This document shows positions 15,303 through 23,153 of a DNA stretch of 64,000 nucleotides, piece by piece; position 1 is the stretch's first letter; each line of letters begins with the position of its first letter. The stretch comes from Anaerocolumna sp047777345. GTDB lineage: Bacteria > Bacillota > Clostridia > Lachnospirales > Lachnospiraceae. Made by a program: the position numbers and the translations under genes. The DNA lies in contig JBKEEJ010000009.1 of NCBI GenBank assembly GCA_047777345.1, positions 59,527-123,526 on the forward strand, given 5' to 3'. The notes below the pieces were generated by a model that saw only the letters and a list, made by a program, of their open reading frames with translations, did not search any database and was not told where the DNA came from.

Positions 15303-16172
15303 ATGAATATTCAAAAATATATGGCATTTCTTAAAACCGTCGAATATGGCAGCCTTACAAAAGCGGCGAAAGTCCTTGGTTATACCCAGTCTGGCATAAG
15401 TCACATGATACAGGACTTAGAAAATGAATGGGGATTGGTTTTATTGGAGCGGAAAAGTTCCGGCATACGTATTACTTCCGATGGAATGAAACTGCTTCCC
15501 CGTATACAGGCAGTTTGCAATTGTCAGGAAATTTTGATGAATGAAATCGAAGAATTACATGGTTTAAAAAAAGGATTAATCCGAATTGGAACCTTTTCCA
15601 GTGTGGCAACACACTGGCTGCCCAATATAATAAAACTATTTCAGAAAGATTATCCAAACATAGATTTTGAACTGCTTTTGGGAGATTATACTGAAATTGA
15701 AAAATGGATTATAGAAGGACGTGTGGATTGTGGATTTCTTATTCTTCCGGTGAAACCCGAATTAGAGACTATTTTTCTTGAACAGGACAGACTCTTGGTC
15801 ATCTTACCAGAAAATCATCCCATGTCAAATCTTGAAACCTTTCCGATAAAAGGATTATTAGATGAGCCTTTTATATTATTGGAGAAAGGTGGAAAATCAG
15901 AAATAACTGAAATTTTTGCGAAACACCAAATACATCCCAATATTCATTTTACCACATGGGATGACTATGCGATTATGTCAATGGTGGAATGTGGGTTAGG
16001 AATCAGTATTTTACCGGAATTAATTTTAAAACGTTGTCCCTATCGAATTATTAAAAAAGAACTGGAAATACCTGCATACAGAAAAATCGGCCTGGTGCTG
16101 AAAAGTTCGCAAACAGCTTCTCTTGCGGTAAAACGTTTTATGGAATATTTACGATACAGGAACAAGGATTAG
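15303..16172 (+). CDS. LysR-family transcriptional regulator
   Basis: This 289-residue protein has an N-terminal winged helix-turn-helix (residues 1-60: FLKTVEYGSLTKAAKVLG, then SHMIQDLENEWGLVLLER). A LysR substrate-binding domain follows (about 88-285), including LIRIGTFSSVATHWLPNII and GLGISILPE. I placed the start at ATG 15303, which has GGGGAG six bases upstream, and not at the in-frame ATG at 15276. It is transcribed divergently from the EamA transporter gene across about 150 bases, the usual arrangement for a LysR protein and its target. The effector is not predictable. Confidence 0.92.
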   Translation: MNIQKYMAFLKTVEYGSLTKAAKVLGYTQSGISHMIQDLENEWGLVLLERKSSGIRITSDGMKLLPRIQAVCNCQEILMNEIEELHGLKKGLIRIGTFSSVATHWLPNIIKLFQKDYPNIDFELLLGDYTEIEKWIIEGRVDCGFLILPVKPELETIFLEQDRLLVILPENHPMSNLETFPIKGLLDEPFILLEKGGKSEITEIFAKHQIHPNIHFTTWDDYAIMSMVECGLGISILPELILKRCPYRIIKKELEIPAYRKIGLVLKSSQTASLAVKRFMEYLRYRNKD

Positions 16173-16259
16173 TGGTTACTCTCCCATTGCTCTTTGTTTA
16201 AACTTACATATTTGCAGGTTATTAAAAACTAATTATATTTAACACTTACAATATTCATA

Positions 16260-17075
16260 TTAAAAATATATTTTGGGGCCATTTTTTAATTGCTGATTCC
16301 GGTAACTGGTTGGCGTGGTTCCTTCAAATTGACGGAATACCCTGCAAAAAGATGGCAAGTCACTGAATCCGCAGGATAGTGCTATTTCTGTCATATTATA
16401 TTCCGTATTATGAAGCATGTCTTTTGCTTTTAAAATTCTGTATTCCAATAAATAGGTTTTTATCGACATGCCTTTGTGTTTCTTAAAAATTTTATACAGA
16501 TAAGTACGGTCTATACCTACATATCTTGCAATATCAGTTACATTAATATCGTAACTGTAATTTTGCCTTATGTAAGCCAATGCCCTGTCCAGATAAATCA
16601 TTTCCGGTATTTTTTCCGTTTCGTGTTTCGGATTTACAATAGTGGAAAAAGTGAGATAAAAAAGGCCAATCAGTTCATATTCATGGTATCCGCTGTTTTG
16701 AAATTTTTCAATCATTTTTTCAAGATACCGTCCGCAGGCATCCAGGTCATGTATGGAACAAACCAAATTATTTTCCATAAATCCGGCGGCCTGTAACAGC
16801 TGTTCCGATTCTTCTCCGTCAAATGCAGCCCAGGCATATTCCCAAGGGTCATTTTTATCCGCTTGGTAATAAGTTATTTCATTTGGCATTATTAAAAAAG
16901 CCTCTCCTTTATTGAGTTGGTAAGTTTTATTGCCAACCTGGTAAATCCCCTTCCCATTTCGTATAAAATGAATCAAATAATGAGGGCGAATGGCAGGACC
17001 AAAAAAATGACCGGCCTTACATTTTTCACTGCCGCAATAGTATATATTAAGTGTTTTTAAGCCTGTTTTTATCAA
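16260..17075 (-). CDS. AraC-family regulator with cupin sensor domain
   Basis: This 271-residue protein has an N-terminal cupin sugar-sensing domain (about 20-110: HYLIHFIRNGKGIYQVGNKTY, then LIMPNEITYYQADK) and a C-terminal AraC DNA-binding domain (about 165-265: NVTDIARYVGIDRTYLYKIFKKH, then MTEIALSCGFSDLPSFCRVFRQFEG). This is the layout of MelR/MsmR-type activators of sugar genes. The likely start is TTG at 17075, preceded by GGAGG at 11 bases; no ATG is available nearby. It is divergent from the GH4 glycosidase gene (17204), its probable target. Confidence 0.9.
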   Translation of the reverse strand: MIKTGLKTLNIYYCGSEKCKAGHFFGPAIRPHYLIHFIRNGKGIYQVGNKTYQLNKGEAFLIMPNEITYYQADKNDPWEYAWAAFDGEESEQLLQAAGFMENNLVCSIHDLDACGRYLEKMIEKFQNSGYHEYELIGLFYLTFSTIVNPKHETEKIPEMIYLDRALAYIRQNYSYDINVTDIARYVGIDRTYLYKIFKKHKGMSIKTYLLEYRILKAKDMLHNTEYNMTEIALSCGFSDLPSFCRVFRQFEGTTPTSYRNQQLKNGPKIYF

Positions 17076-17203
17076 TTTGGCTGTATCCTCCTATTTTATT
17101 CAACAAAATAACAAATGAAATGAAACAAATAATAAAGCATTTAATGTGACTTAATTATATAATGTTTTTATTCTAATAACAAGTAGAACTGGAGGTATTT
17201 TCT

Positions 17204-18526
17204 ATGATTAAAATCACTTTTTTAGGTGCCGGAAGTACAGTATTTGCTAGAAATGTACTGGGAGATTGTATGTGTACTCCCGCTCTTTGTGAAAGTGAGA
17301 TTGCATTGTATGACATTGACGAAAAAAGACTGGAAGATTCAAAAATTATACTGGATGCAATCAACAAAAATGTAAATAAAAATCGTGCTGTAATTAAGAC
17401 ATATCTGGGAGTAGAAAATCGTAAGGAAGCATTAAGAAATGCCAATTTCGTTGTGAATGCCATTCAGGTAGGCGGTTATGAACCATGTACAGTTACCGAC
17501 TTTGAAATTCCCAAAAAATATGGTTTAAGACAAACAATTGCCGATACGTTAGGTATTGGCGGTATCATGAGGGCTCTTCGTACTTTGCCGGTTTTGGATG
17601 AGTTTGCAAAAGATATGGAAGAAGTTTGTCCGGACGCCCTCTTTTTAAATTATACCAATCCTATGGCAATTTTAACAGGATACATGCAAAGATATACGAA
17701 AATAAAGACCATTGGTCTTTGCCACAGTGTACAGGTATGTTCGGAAAGATTATTAAAAGATCTCGGTATGGAGGATAAATTAGAAGGGCGCAGGGAATTA
17801 ATCGCCGGCATTAACCATATGGCCTGGTTACTGGAAATTAAGGATAAGGATGGCAATGATTTATATCCGGAAATCAAAAAACGTGCCGCCCTTATGAATA
17901 AGGAAAAGAAACATGAGGATATGGTACGTTATGAATATATACGTAATTTTGGCTATTATTGTACCGAATCCAGCGAGCACAATGCAGAATATAATCCATT
18001 TTTTATTAAATCCAGGTATCCGGAAATGATTGAACAGTTTAATATTCCTCTTGACGAATATCCAAGAAGATGCATTAAACAGATTGCCGAATGGGAAGAA
18101 GAAAGAGAACGTATACTAAACAAAGGTGCCATTACTCACGAAAGATCCAAAGAATACGCTTCTTATATTATGGAGGCTATTGTTACAAATACCCCATATA
18201 AAATCGGAGGTAATGTATTAAATACTGGTTTGATTGATAATTTGCCTTCCGATGCCTGTGTGGAAGTTCCGTGTCTTGTGGACGGAAGAGGTATTAACCC
18301 TTGCCATGTAGGAAGACTTCCGGTTCAACTGGCAGCCATGAACATGACCAATATTAATGTTCAGCTTTTGACTATCGAAGCCTGGGTAACAAAGAACCGT
18401 GAACATATTTATCAGGCTGCTATGCTTGATCCTCATACTTCATCCGAACTTAATATTGACGATATCAGAAAGATGTGCGATGAACTGATTGCGGCACATG
18501 GCTCTTATATGAAGGAGTTCCAGTAA
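17204..18526 (+). CDS. GH4 family glycosidase, probably alpha-galactosidase (MelA-like)
   Basis: This 440-residue enzyme is of glycoside hydrolase family 4, which hydrolyses glycosides by an NAD- and Mn-dependent redox mechanism. The nucleotide-binding motif GAGSTVFARNV lies at about 8-18. The metal site is indicated by CHSV at about 173-176 and by INHMAW at about 202-207. The sequence RQTIADTLGIGGIMRALRTLP (about 109-129) is typical of the MelA branch. CHSV points to alpha-galactosidase or alpha-glucosidase and not to the 6-phospho-glucosidases. The protein has no signal and is cytoplasmic. There is a GGAGG ribosome-binding site. It is divergent from a sugar-type AraC regulator and followed by a clear terminator, so it is monocistronic; no transporter is adjacent. 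Confidence 0.92.
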   Translation: MIKITFLGAGSTVFARNVLGDCMCTPALCESEIALYDIDEKRLEDSKIILDAINKNVNKNRAVIKTYLGVENRKEALRNANFVVNAIQVGGYEPCTVTDFEIPKKYGLRQTIADTLGIGGIMRALRTLPVLDEFAKDMEEVCPDALFLNYTNPMAILTGYMQRYTKIKTIGLCHSVQVCSERLLKDLGMEDKLEGRRELIAGINHMAWLLEIKDKDGNDLYPEIKKRAALMNKEKKHEDMVRYEYIRNFGYYCTESSEHNAEYNPFFIKSRYPEMIEQFNIPLDEYPRRCIKQIAEWEEERERILNKGAITHERSKEYASYIMEAIVTNTPYKIGGNVLNTGLIDNLPSDACVEVPCLVDGRGINPCHVGRLPVQLAAMNMTNINVQLLTIEAWVTKNREHIYQAAMLDPHTSSELNIDDIRKMCDELIAAHGSYMKEFQ

Positions 18527-18595
18527 TATATAAAAATTATGTCCAATAATAAGTTCATAAACTAAAATCCAGCATAATTTTTACGATTAAAATGA

Positions 18596-18648
18596 AGACT
18601 GTCCCGGAATGAATTTTCAGATCATTACGGGACAGTCTCTTTTCTTTC
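18596..18648 (+). terminator. Rho-independent terminator after the GH4 gene
   Basis: AGACTGTCCCG at 18596-18606 is perfectly complementary to CGGGACAGTCT at 18628-18638 and is followed by a T-rich tail. It lies 70 bases after the GH4 stop. Confidence 0.85.
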
Positions 18649-18727
18649 TATCTTTTTGGCAGTCGCTTTTATTACTTATTACAATTCAATTTTACGATTA
18701 AACTGTTTTAAAACATGCTCTATTATA

Positions 18728-19362
18728 TTATATCGTATTTTTTTCAATCATCTTCCTTTTACCATATAAAAACGGTTTTGCCATATGATCCGTAAACCAT
18801 TGAATCACCGGTCCCATAAAAAAGGCCGTAAGAACGGTTCCTATTCCTATAGTGGCCTTAAACAGGAAACCAATCATGACACAAATGAAATCTGTTCCGA
18901 TTCGGCAAAATCGAAAGGGAACAGGCGTTTTTTGTCAAAAATTAAGGCAATGGCATCATAAGCTGACACACCTAAATCTGCTGTGAAATATAAGGCAGAT
19001 CCAAAGCAAAGTAATATCAGACCTGCTAATAACAAACTAATTCGTTCCCAAAGAACGGCATTCTGAAAAAAATGATTCAGTAAATTCATGGTTATCTGGC
19101 CCATGAAACCTATCCCAAACAGATTAAAAATGGTAGCGATTCCAATATAATGTTTGTCAATAAAAAATACGGTAACCAAAAGAGCACCGGTAATTATGGG
19201 ATAAATAGTGCCATATTGTGTTCCGAATAAATTACCAAGTCCGACTACAAAAACGGTGAAAGGATCGGCACCCAATAAAGCCGTATTAAAGATACCTACG
19301 CAGACTCCGCTGATTGCTACTCCGATTAAAGCCATAAATATTCTTTTTAGTTTTACTTTCAT
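18728..19362 (-). pseudogene. YczE/YyaS/YitT-type membrane protein with a frameshift
   Basis: The open frame (19362 to 18874, 162 residues) is an integral membrane protein of the YczE kind, with about four helices. The start is MKVKLKRIFMALIGVAISG and the later block GSALYFTADLGVSAYDAIAL is characteristic. The frame ends prematurely after FPFDFAESEQ. In the next frame the sequence continues as CRIGTDFICVMIGFLFKATI and then a helix ending FFMGPVIQWF, up to a stop at 18728-18730. This is the expected C-terminal helix of the family. One base is therefore gained or lost near 18911-18920. The function of the family is poorly known. It is not clear whether the allele is dead or a sequence error. 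Confidence 0.78.
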
Positions 19363-19406
19363 AGTGGTCCTCTAAATTATGCATTTTCTTTCGTAATATA
19401 AATTGT

Positions 19407-19441
19407 TCTTAATAATCTTAATAATCTTATTAATCTTAATA
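19407..19441. repeat. Short AT-rich tandem repeat
   Basis: A TCTTAATAA-like unit is repeated about four times with small variations. It is followed to 19572 by low-complexity T/A-rich sequence in which TTTCTGATTTTT-like words recur. It sits in the gap between the membrane-protein gene and the aldo/keto reductase gene. Confidence 0.5.
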
Positions 19442-19572
19442 ATATTTAAATAAGTTTTAAATTAATTTTAATTGTTAAAAATCCTGATTCTTAATCCTGT
19501 TTTAAATTCTCTATTTTTAAATTTCTGATTTTTTATATTTCTGATTTATAAAATTACTGATTTTTAAATTTT

Positions 19573-20601
19573 CTAACTTACCACAACTTCACCGGATAAG
19601 ATTTTTTTATAATCTTCGTAATTCTTTTTAAGTAATTCCGGAGTGTTCAGACCATAGGGGCACTTTAAACTGCAGCTGTTGCATTCTAAGCACTCTTCTA
19701 TTTTTTTCATCATGGCCTGGCTTTTGGAAGTAAGATGATTTTGGGAAGGGGAACGCCTGATAAGAAGAGACATTCTGGCACAAGTATTAATTTCAATTCC
19801 AACCGGACATGGCAGACAGTATCCGCACCCTCTGCAGAAGTCGCCGGAAAGTTCCTTTCTCTCTGCTTCAATAAAAGACTTTCTTTCCTGTGTCATTGCC
19901 GGAGGATTATCCCGGTAGCTTAAAAATTCATCTAACTCCGATTCTCTTTGGATTCCCCATATAGGAAGTACATTATCATATTGAGATATGTATGCATAGG
20001 CGGAAGCCGAATCCGTAATCAGTCCGCCGGATAATGCTTTCATAGCAATAAACCCCATATTGGCTTTTTTGCATTTATGAACTAATTCAATTTCTTTTTC
20101 AGATGATAAATAACTGAAGGGATATTGCAGGGTTTCGTATAAGCCTGAATCAACACATTCCTGTGCTATACCCAACTTATGATTGGTTAACCCGATATGA
20201 AGAATCTTTCCCTGCTCTTTTGCTTTCAGCATACATTCATACATGCCGGTGCCATCTCCTGGTTTGTAGCAGACACTGGGCCAGTGAAATTGATATAAAT
20301 CAATATAATCTGTTTTTAAAGCTTTTAAAGAAGCGTCAAGGTCTTTCCAGAATTGTTCCGGAGTACTGGCATGGGTTTTTGTGGCAATTATGACTTTATC
20401 CCGCATTCCTTCAAAAGCCTTGCCTAATTTTTCTTCGCTGTCAGAATACATGCGTGAAGTATCATAAAAGGTAATACCGCCATCCAATGCCTTCCGTAAT
20501 ATTTTCACTGCAGTATCCATGTTTACCCTCTGAATCGGCAATGCGCCAAATCCATTTCGATCTGTAGTGATTCCTGTTTTCCCTAATGTAACCATTGGCA
20601 T
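19573..20601 (-). CDS. Aldo/keto reductase with C-terminal iron-sulfur domain
   Basis: This 342-residue protein combines two parts. The first is an aldo/keto reductase barrel (residues 1-255), with TFYDTSRMYSDSEEKLG near 45-61 containing the catalytic D and Y, K in IATKTH and H in YQFHWP. The second is a C-terminal ferredoxin-like extension with CRGCGYCLPCPVGIEI (about 260-275) and CLECNSCSLKCPYG (about 308-321), enough cysteines for two 4Fe-4S clusters. Such fused oxidoreductases are common in anaerobes; the substrate is unknown. I used ATG 20601, with GGGGGA six bases upstream, and not the TTG at 20607. The gene stands alone. Confidence 0.92.
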   Translation of the reverse strand: MPMVTLGKTGITTDRNGFGALPIQRVNMDTAVKILRKALDGGITFYDTSRMYSDSEEKLGKAFEGMRDKVIIATKTHASTPEQFWKDLDASLKALKTDYIDLYQFHWPSVCYKPGDGTGMYECMLKAKEQGKILHIGLTNHKLGIAQECVDSGLYETLQYPFSYLSSEKEIELVHKCKKANMGFIAMKALSGGLITDSASAYAYISQYDNVLPIWGIQRESELDEFLSYRDNPPAMTQERKSFIEAERKELSGDFCRGCGYCLPCPVGIEINTCARMSLLIRRSPSQNHLTSKSQAMMKKIEECLECNSCSLKCPYGLNTPELLKKNYEDYKKILSGEVVVS

Positions 20602-20688
20602 AATCAATCCCCCTTTTATCTAAAAAACTTTACAAATTTCAGTTAATGAAAATTTGTAAGGTTTTTCTATTTTAACTTTTATCATCCA

Positions 20689-23109
20689 TCAGTCTAAAAT
20701 AGACAATAACCTGTCCACAGCTGATTTTGTGGTTTTATTATAGAAGAAATCATATCTGAAAAATATGAATCCATCTACTTTACCGGTTGATCTTGCGTAT
20801 TCTACCTGATCTTTTAATTCGTCCGTATTGTTTTTCCATTCCGTTTCCAGAGTGGATCCCGCACGGTATGTGGCTATACCGACATACACCTTAACAGTAG
20901 AACTGGTCCGAAATGACAGCCACTTATTCAGTGTCTTGTCAAAGGGATAAGTTTTATGTGAAAATGTCCAGTATAACTGCGGACAGATATAATCGATATA
21001 GTTGTTAGAAGACATCCATGTTTTATAATCCACATAATAGGCTGAATTGCTGGACAATGAATCATAATATCCGGCAGGACTAATGCCAAACTGAACGGAA
21101 GAATCAATTTTTTTGATGGCTGAATAAACGGTTTTCACCAGGGTGTTAACATTATTTCTTCTCCAGTCAGCTATGGATAAAGGAGTTTTCCCTGCGGCTT
21201 TTGCTTCGCTGGCATAAGTATTGTATTCGGCAGCGTCAAAATTCTTGGCATAATTGGAGCCCAGGGAAGGATAAAAATAGTCATCAAAATGAATTCCATC
21301 CACATCGTAATTCGAAACAATTTCTTTAATGCCATTTACAATTAACGTCCGCACTTCTTTGGATGCGGGATTGTAATAGAGGTTTCCGCCATATGACAAC
21401 ACATTTCGGTCATTGGAATTATCATCATCTTCATGCCAGACTCTGGCGGGATTGTCTTTTGACAATTTACTGTAATCTGTACTTCCTGTGGTTACACGAT
21501 ATGGGTTGATCCAGGCATGAATTTGTAAGCCTCGTTCGTGAGCTGCTTTAACCATATACTCCAGCGGGTCAAAGCCAGGATCTGCACCCTGGGTACCGGA
21601 CGCATATTTGGACCATGGAAAATATTTTGAGTCATACATAGCATCTCCGAAAGGTCTAACATGGACAACAACTGCGTTCATGTTCATTTTTACCACGTTA
21701 TCAAACATGGTATCAATAGCAGATTTAAAACTTGCTTGGGTAAATCCGTTTTTCCCATAATTTAAATATTCCAGATAAGAAATCCATACGGCACGGAACT
21801 CCAATTCCACATGAACAACCTGTATTGCCTTATTGCCGGCCTTGTCTGTTGCCATTACGCTGTAATTACCGGAAGAGGAAACGGTAAATTTGCCGCTTCC
21901 CGTAACATCTTTACCGGAAGTATTCCATTTATTAGAGCTGGTATCCGTTACTTTTCCTTTCAGATACTTAATGCTTGAAATTCCGGAACCGGAATCTTTT
22001 GCCGTATAAGTAACAGTTGCCTTTTGATTCATAACGGAATATTTTAAGGAAAGAGTGGGTTTAACCTTATCAATATTAGATATTTTTACCGTCAGCAAGG
22101 ACAGGTTTCCTGCCTTATCCTCAGCTAAAACCGTATAAGTATTATTTTTACTTACTTTAAAGCTTCCTTTTCCGCTACTGTTAATATTAAGTACCGCAGG
22201 ATTATTTTTTCCCGAACTAAAATCAGAAATTGTTTTTGCTCCTGCAAGATACTTAACAGCCTTTACTCCGGCCAAATTATCCGTAACCTTTACGGTTACG
22301 GTAACGGATTTATTGGTTGGCTTGCTGGTACTAAGAGTAAAAGTACCTTTCGGGCCTGTTTTATCAATATTGTCAACAGTTACGGTTTTTATAATGGAAT
22401 TACCGGCTTCATCCTCCAATAAAAAGGTAAATGTATTATTGGATTTAACCGTTAATTTACCGCTGTACATATAGTCATAAATATCTTTTGTAACTTCCGT
22501 ACCCTTTAAAGTTATACTTTTTGCCCCTTTAGAAAAATCACTTGCTGTTTTCCTGCCAATCAGGTACTTAAGACTTTTCATGCCGGAACCTTTATCTCCA
22601 ACCGTAAATTTAAGGACAACATTTCCATTGGTAATTTCTTTTGTACTTTTGGTTATTTTTAAAGCAGGTTTGGTTTTATCTATATTGGTAATTGTAATTT
22701 TTTTTACCACTTTATTGCCTGCAGTATCCGCCGCATAAAAAGAATACGTCCCATTGGCAGTTATTGATATGGTATAGGTATTTTTAGAATTTAACTTAAT
22801 TGATTTTCCGGACTTTTTAAAATAATCTTTTGTCCTGTTTCCTAATGCCCATTTCAATGTTTTAATTCCGGAAGTATCGGAAACTTTTACTGCAATATTA
22901 ACGGACTTATTTGTCGCTTTCTTATTATCTGCTTTCAAAGTTAATGTGGGAGCTTTATTATCTTGTGCGGCTTGTACTTCCTGATTCTGCCACAGCAATA
23001 TGCAGGACAGGGACAATACCAGAAATCCCAATATCCATTTTACTTTTGATTTTTTTATTATATGTCTAAAGCCTTCCCGGAAGCCAGGTCCTATTTTATC
23101 CAGGTTCAT
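20689..23109 (-). CDS. Secreted GHL10-type glycan hydrolase (DigH-like) with Ig-like repeats
   Basis: This 806-residue exported protein has a single N-terminal membrane helix or uncleaved signal (about 26-42). Four to five Ig-like modules span about 50-430, each ending in a phrase like TVTVDNIDKTGP or ADTAGNK and carrying LKYLxGxKT-type strands. The C-terminal domain of the GHL10/DUF187 family spans about 433-805 (FRAVWISYLEYLNYG, AVVVHVRPFGDAMYDSKYFPWS, HAWINPYRVTTG, DGIHFDDYFYP, FGISPAGYYD, YICPQLYWTF). In E. coli the related DigH cleaves denuded peptidoglycan strands. The gene lies 44 bases downstream of an N-acetylmuramoyl-L-alanine amidase gene on the same strand, so the pair probably work together on the cell wall. 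The ATG has AAGGAG upstream. Confidence 0.88.
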   Translation of the reverse strand: MNLDKIGPGFREGFRHIIKKSKVKWILGFLVLSLSCILLWQNQEVQAAQDNKAPTLTLKADNKKATNKSVNIAVKVSDTSGIKTLKWALGNRTKDYFKKSGKSIKLNSKNTYTISITANGTYSFYAADTAGNKVVKKITITNIDKTKPALKITKSTKEITNGNVVLKFTVGDKGSGMKSLKYLIGRKTASDFSKGAKSITLKGTEVTKDIYDYMYSGKLTVKSNNTFTFLLEDEAGNSIIKTVTVDNIDKTGPKGTFTLSTSKPTNKSVTVTVKVTDNLAGVKAVKYLAGAKTISDFSSGKNNPAVLNINSSGKGSFKVSKNNTYTVLAEDKAGNLSLLTVKISNIDKVKPTLSLKYSVMNQKATVTYTAKDSGSGISSIKYLKGKVTDTSSNKWNTSGKDVTGSGKFTVSSSGNYSVMATDKAGNKAIQVVHVELEFRAVWISYLEYLNYGKNGFTQASFKSAIDTMFDNVVKMNMNAVVVHVRPFGDAMYDSKYFPWSKYASGTQGADPGFDPLEYMVKAAHERGLQIHAWINPYRVTTGSTDYSKLSKDNPARVWHEDDDNSNDRNVLSYGGNLYYNPASKEVRTLIVNGIKEIVSNYDVDGIHFDDYFYPSLGSNYAKNFDAAEYNTYASEAKAAGKTPLSIADWRRNNVNTLVKTVYSAIKKIDSSVQFGISPAGYYDSLSSNSAYYVDYKTWMSSNNYIDYICPQLYWTFSHKTYPFDKTLNKWLSFRTSSTVKVYVGIATYRAGSTLETEWKNNTDELKDQVEYARSTGKVDGFIFFRYDFFYNKTTKSAVDRLLSILD

Positions 23110-23153
23110 TATTTCTTCGCTCCTTGAAATGAATTTCTTGATTAACTATTTAT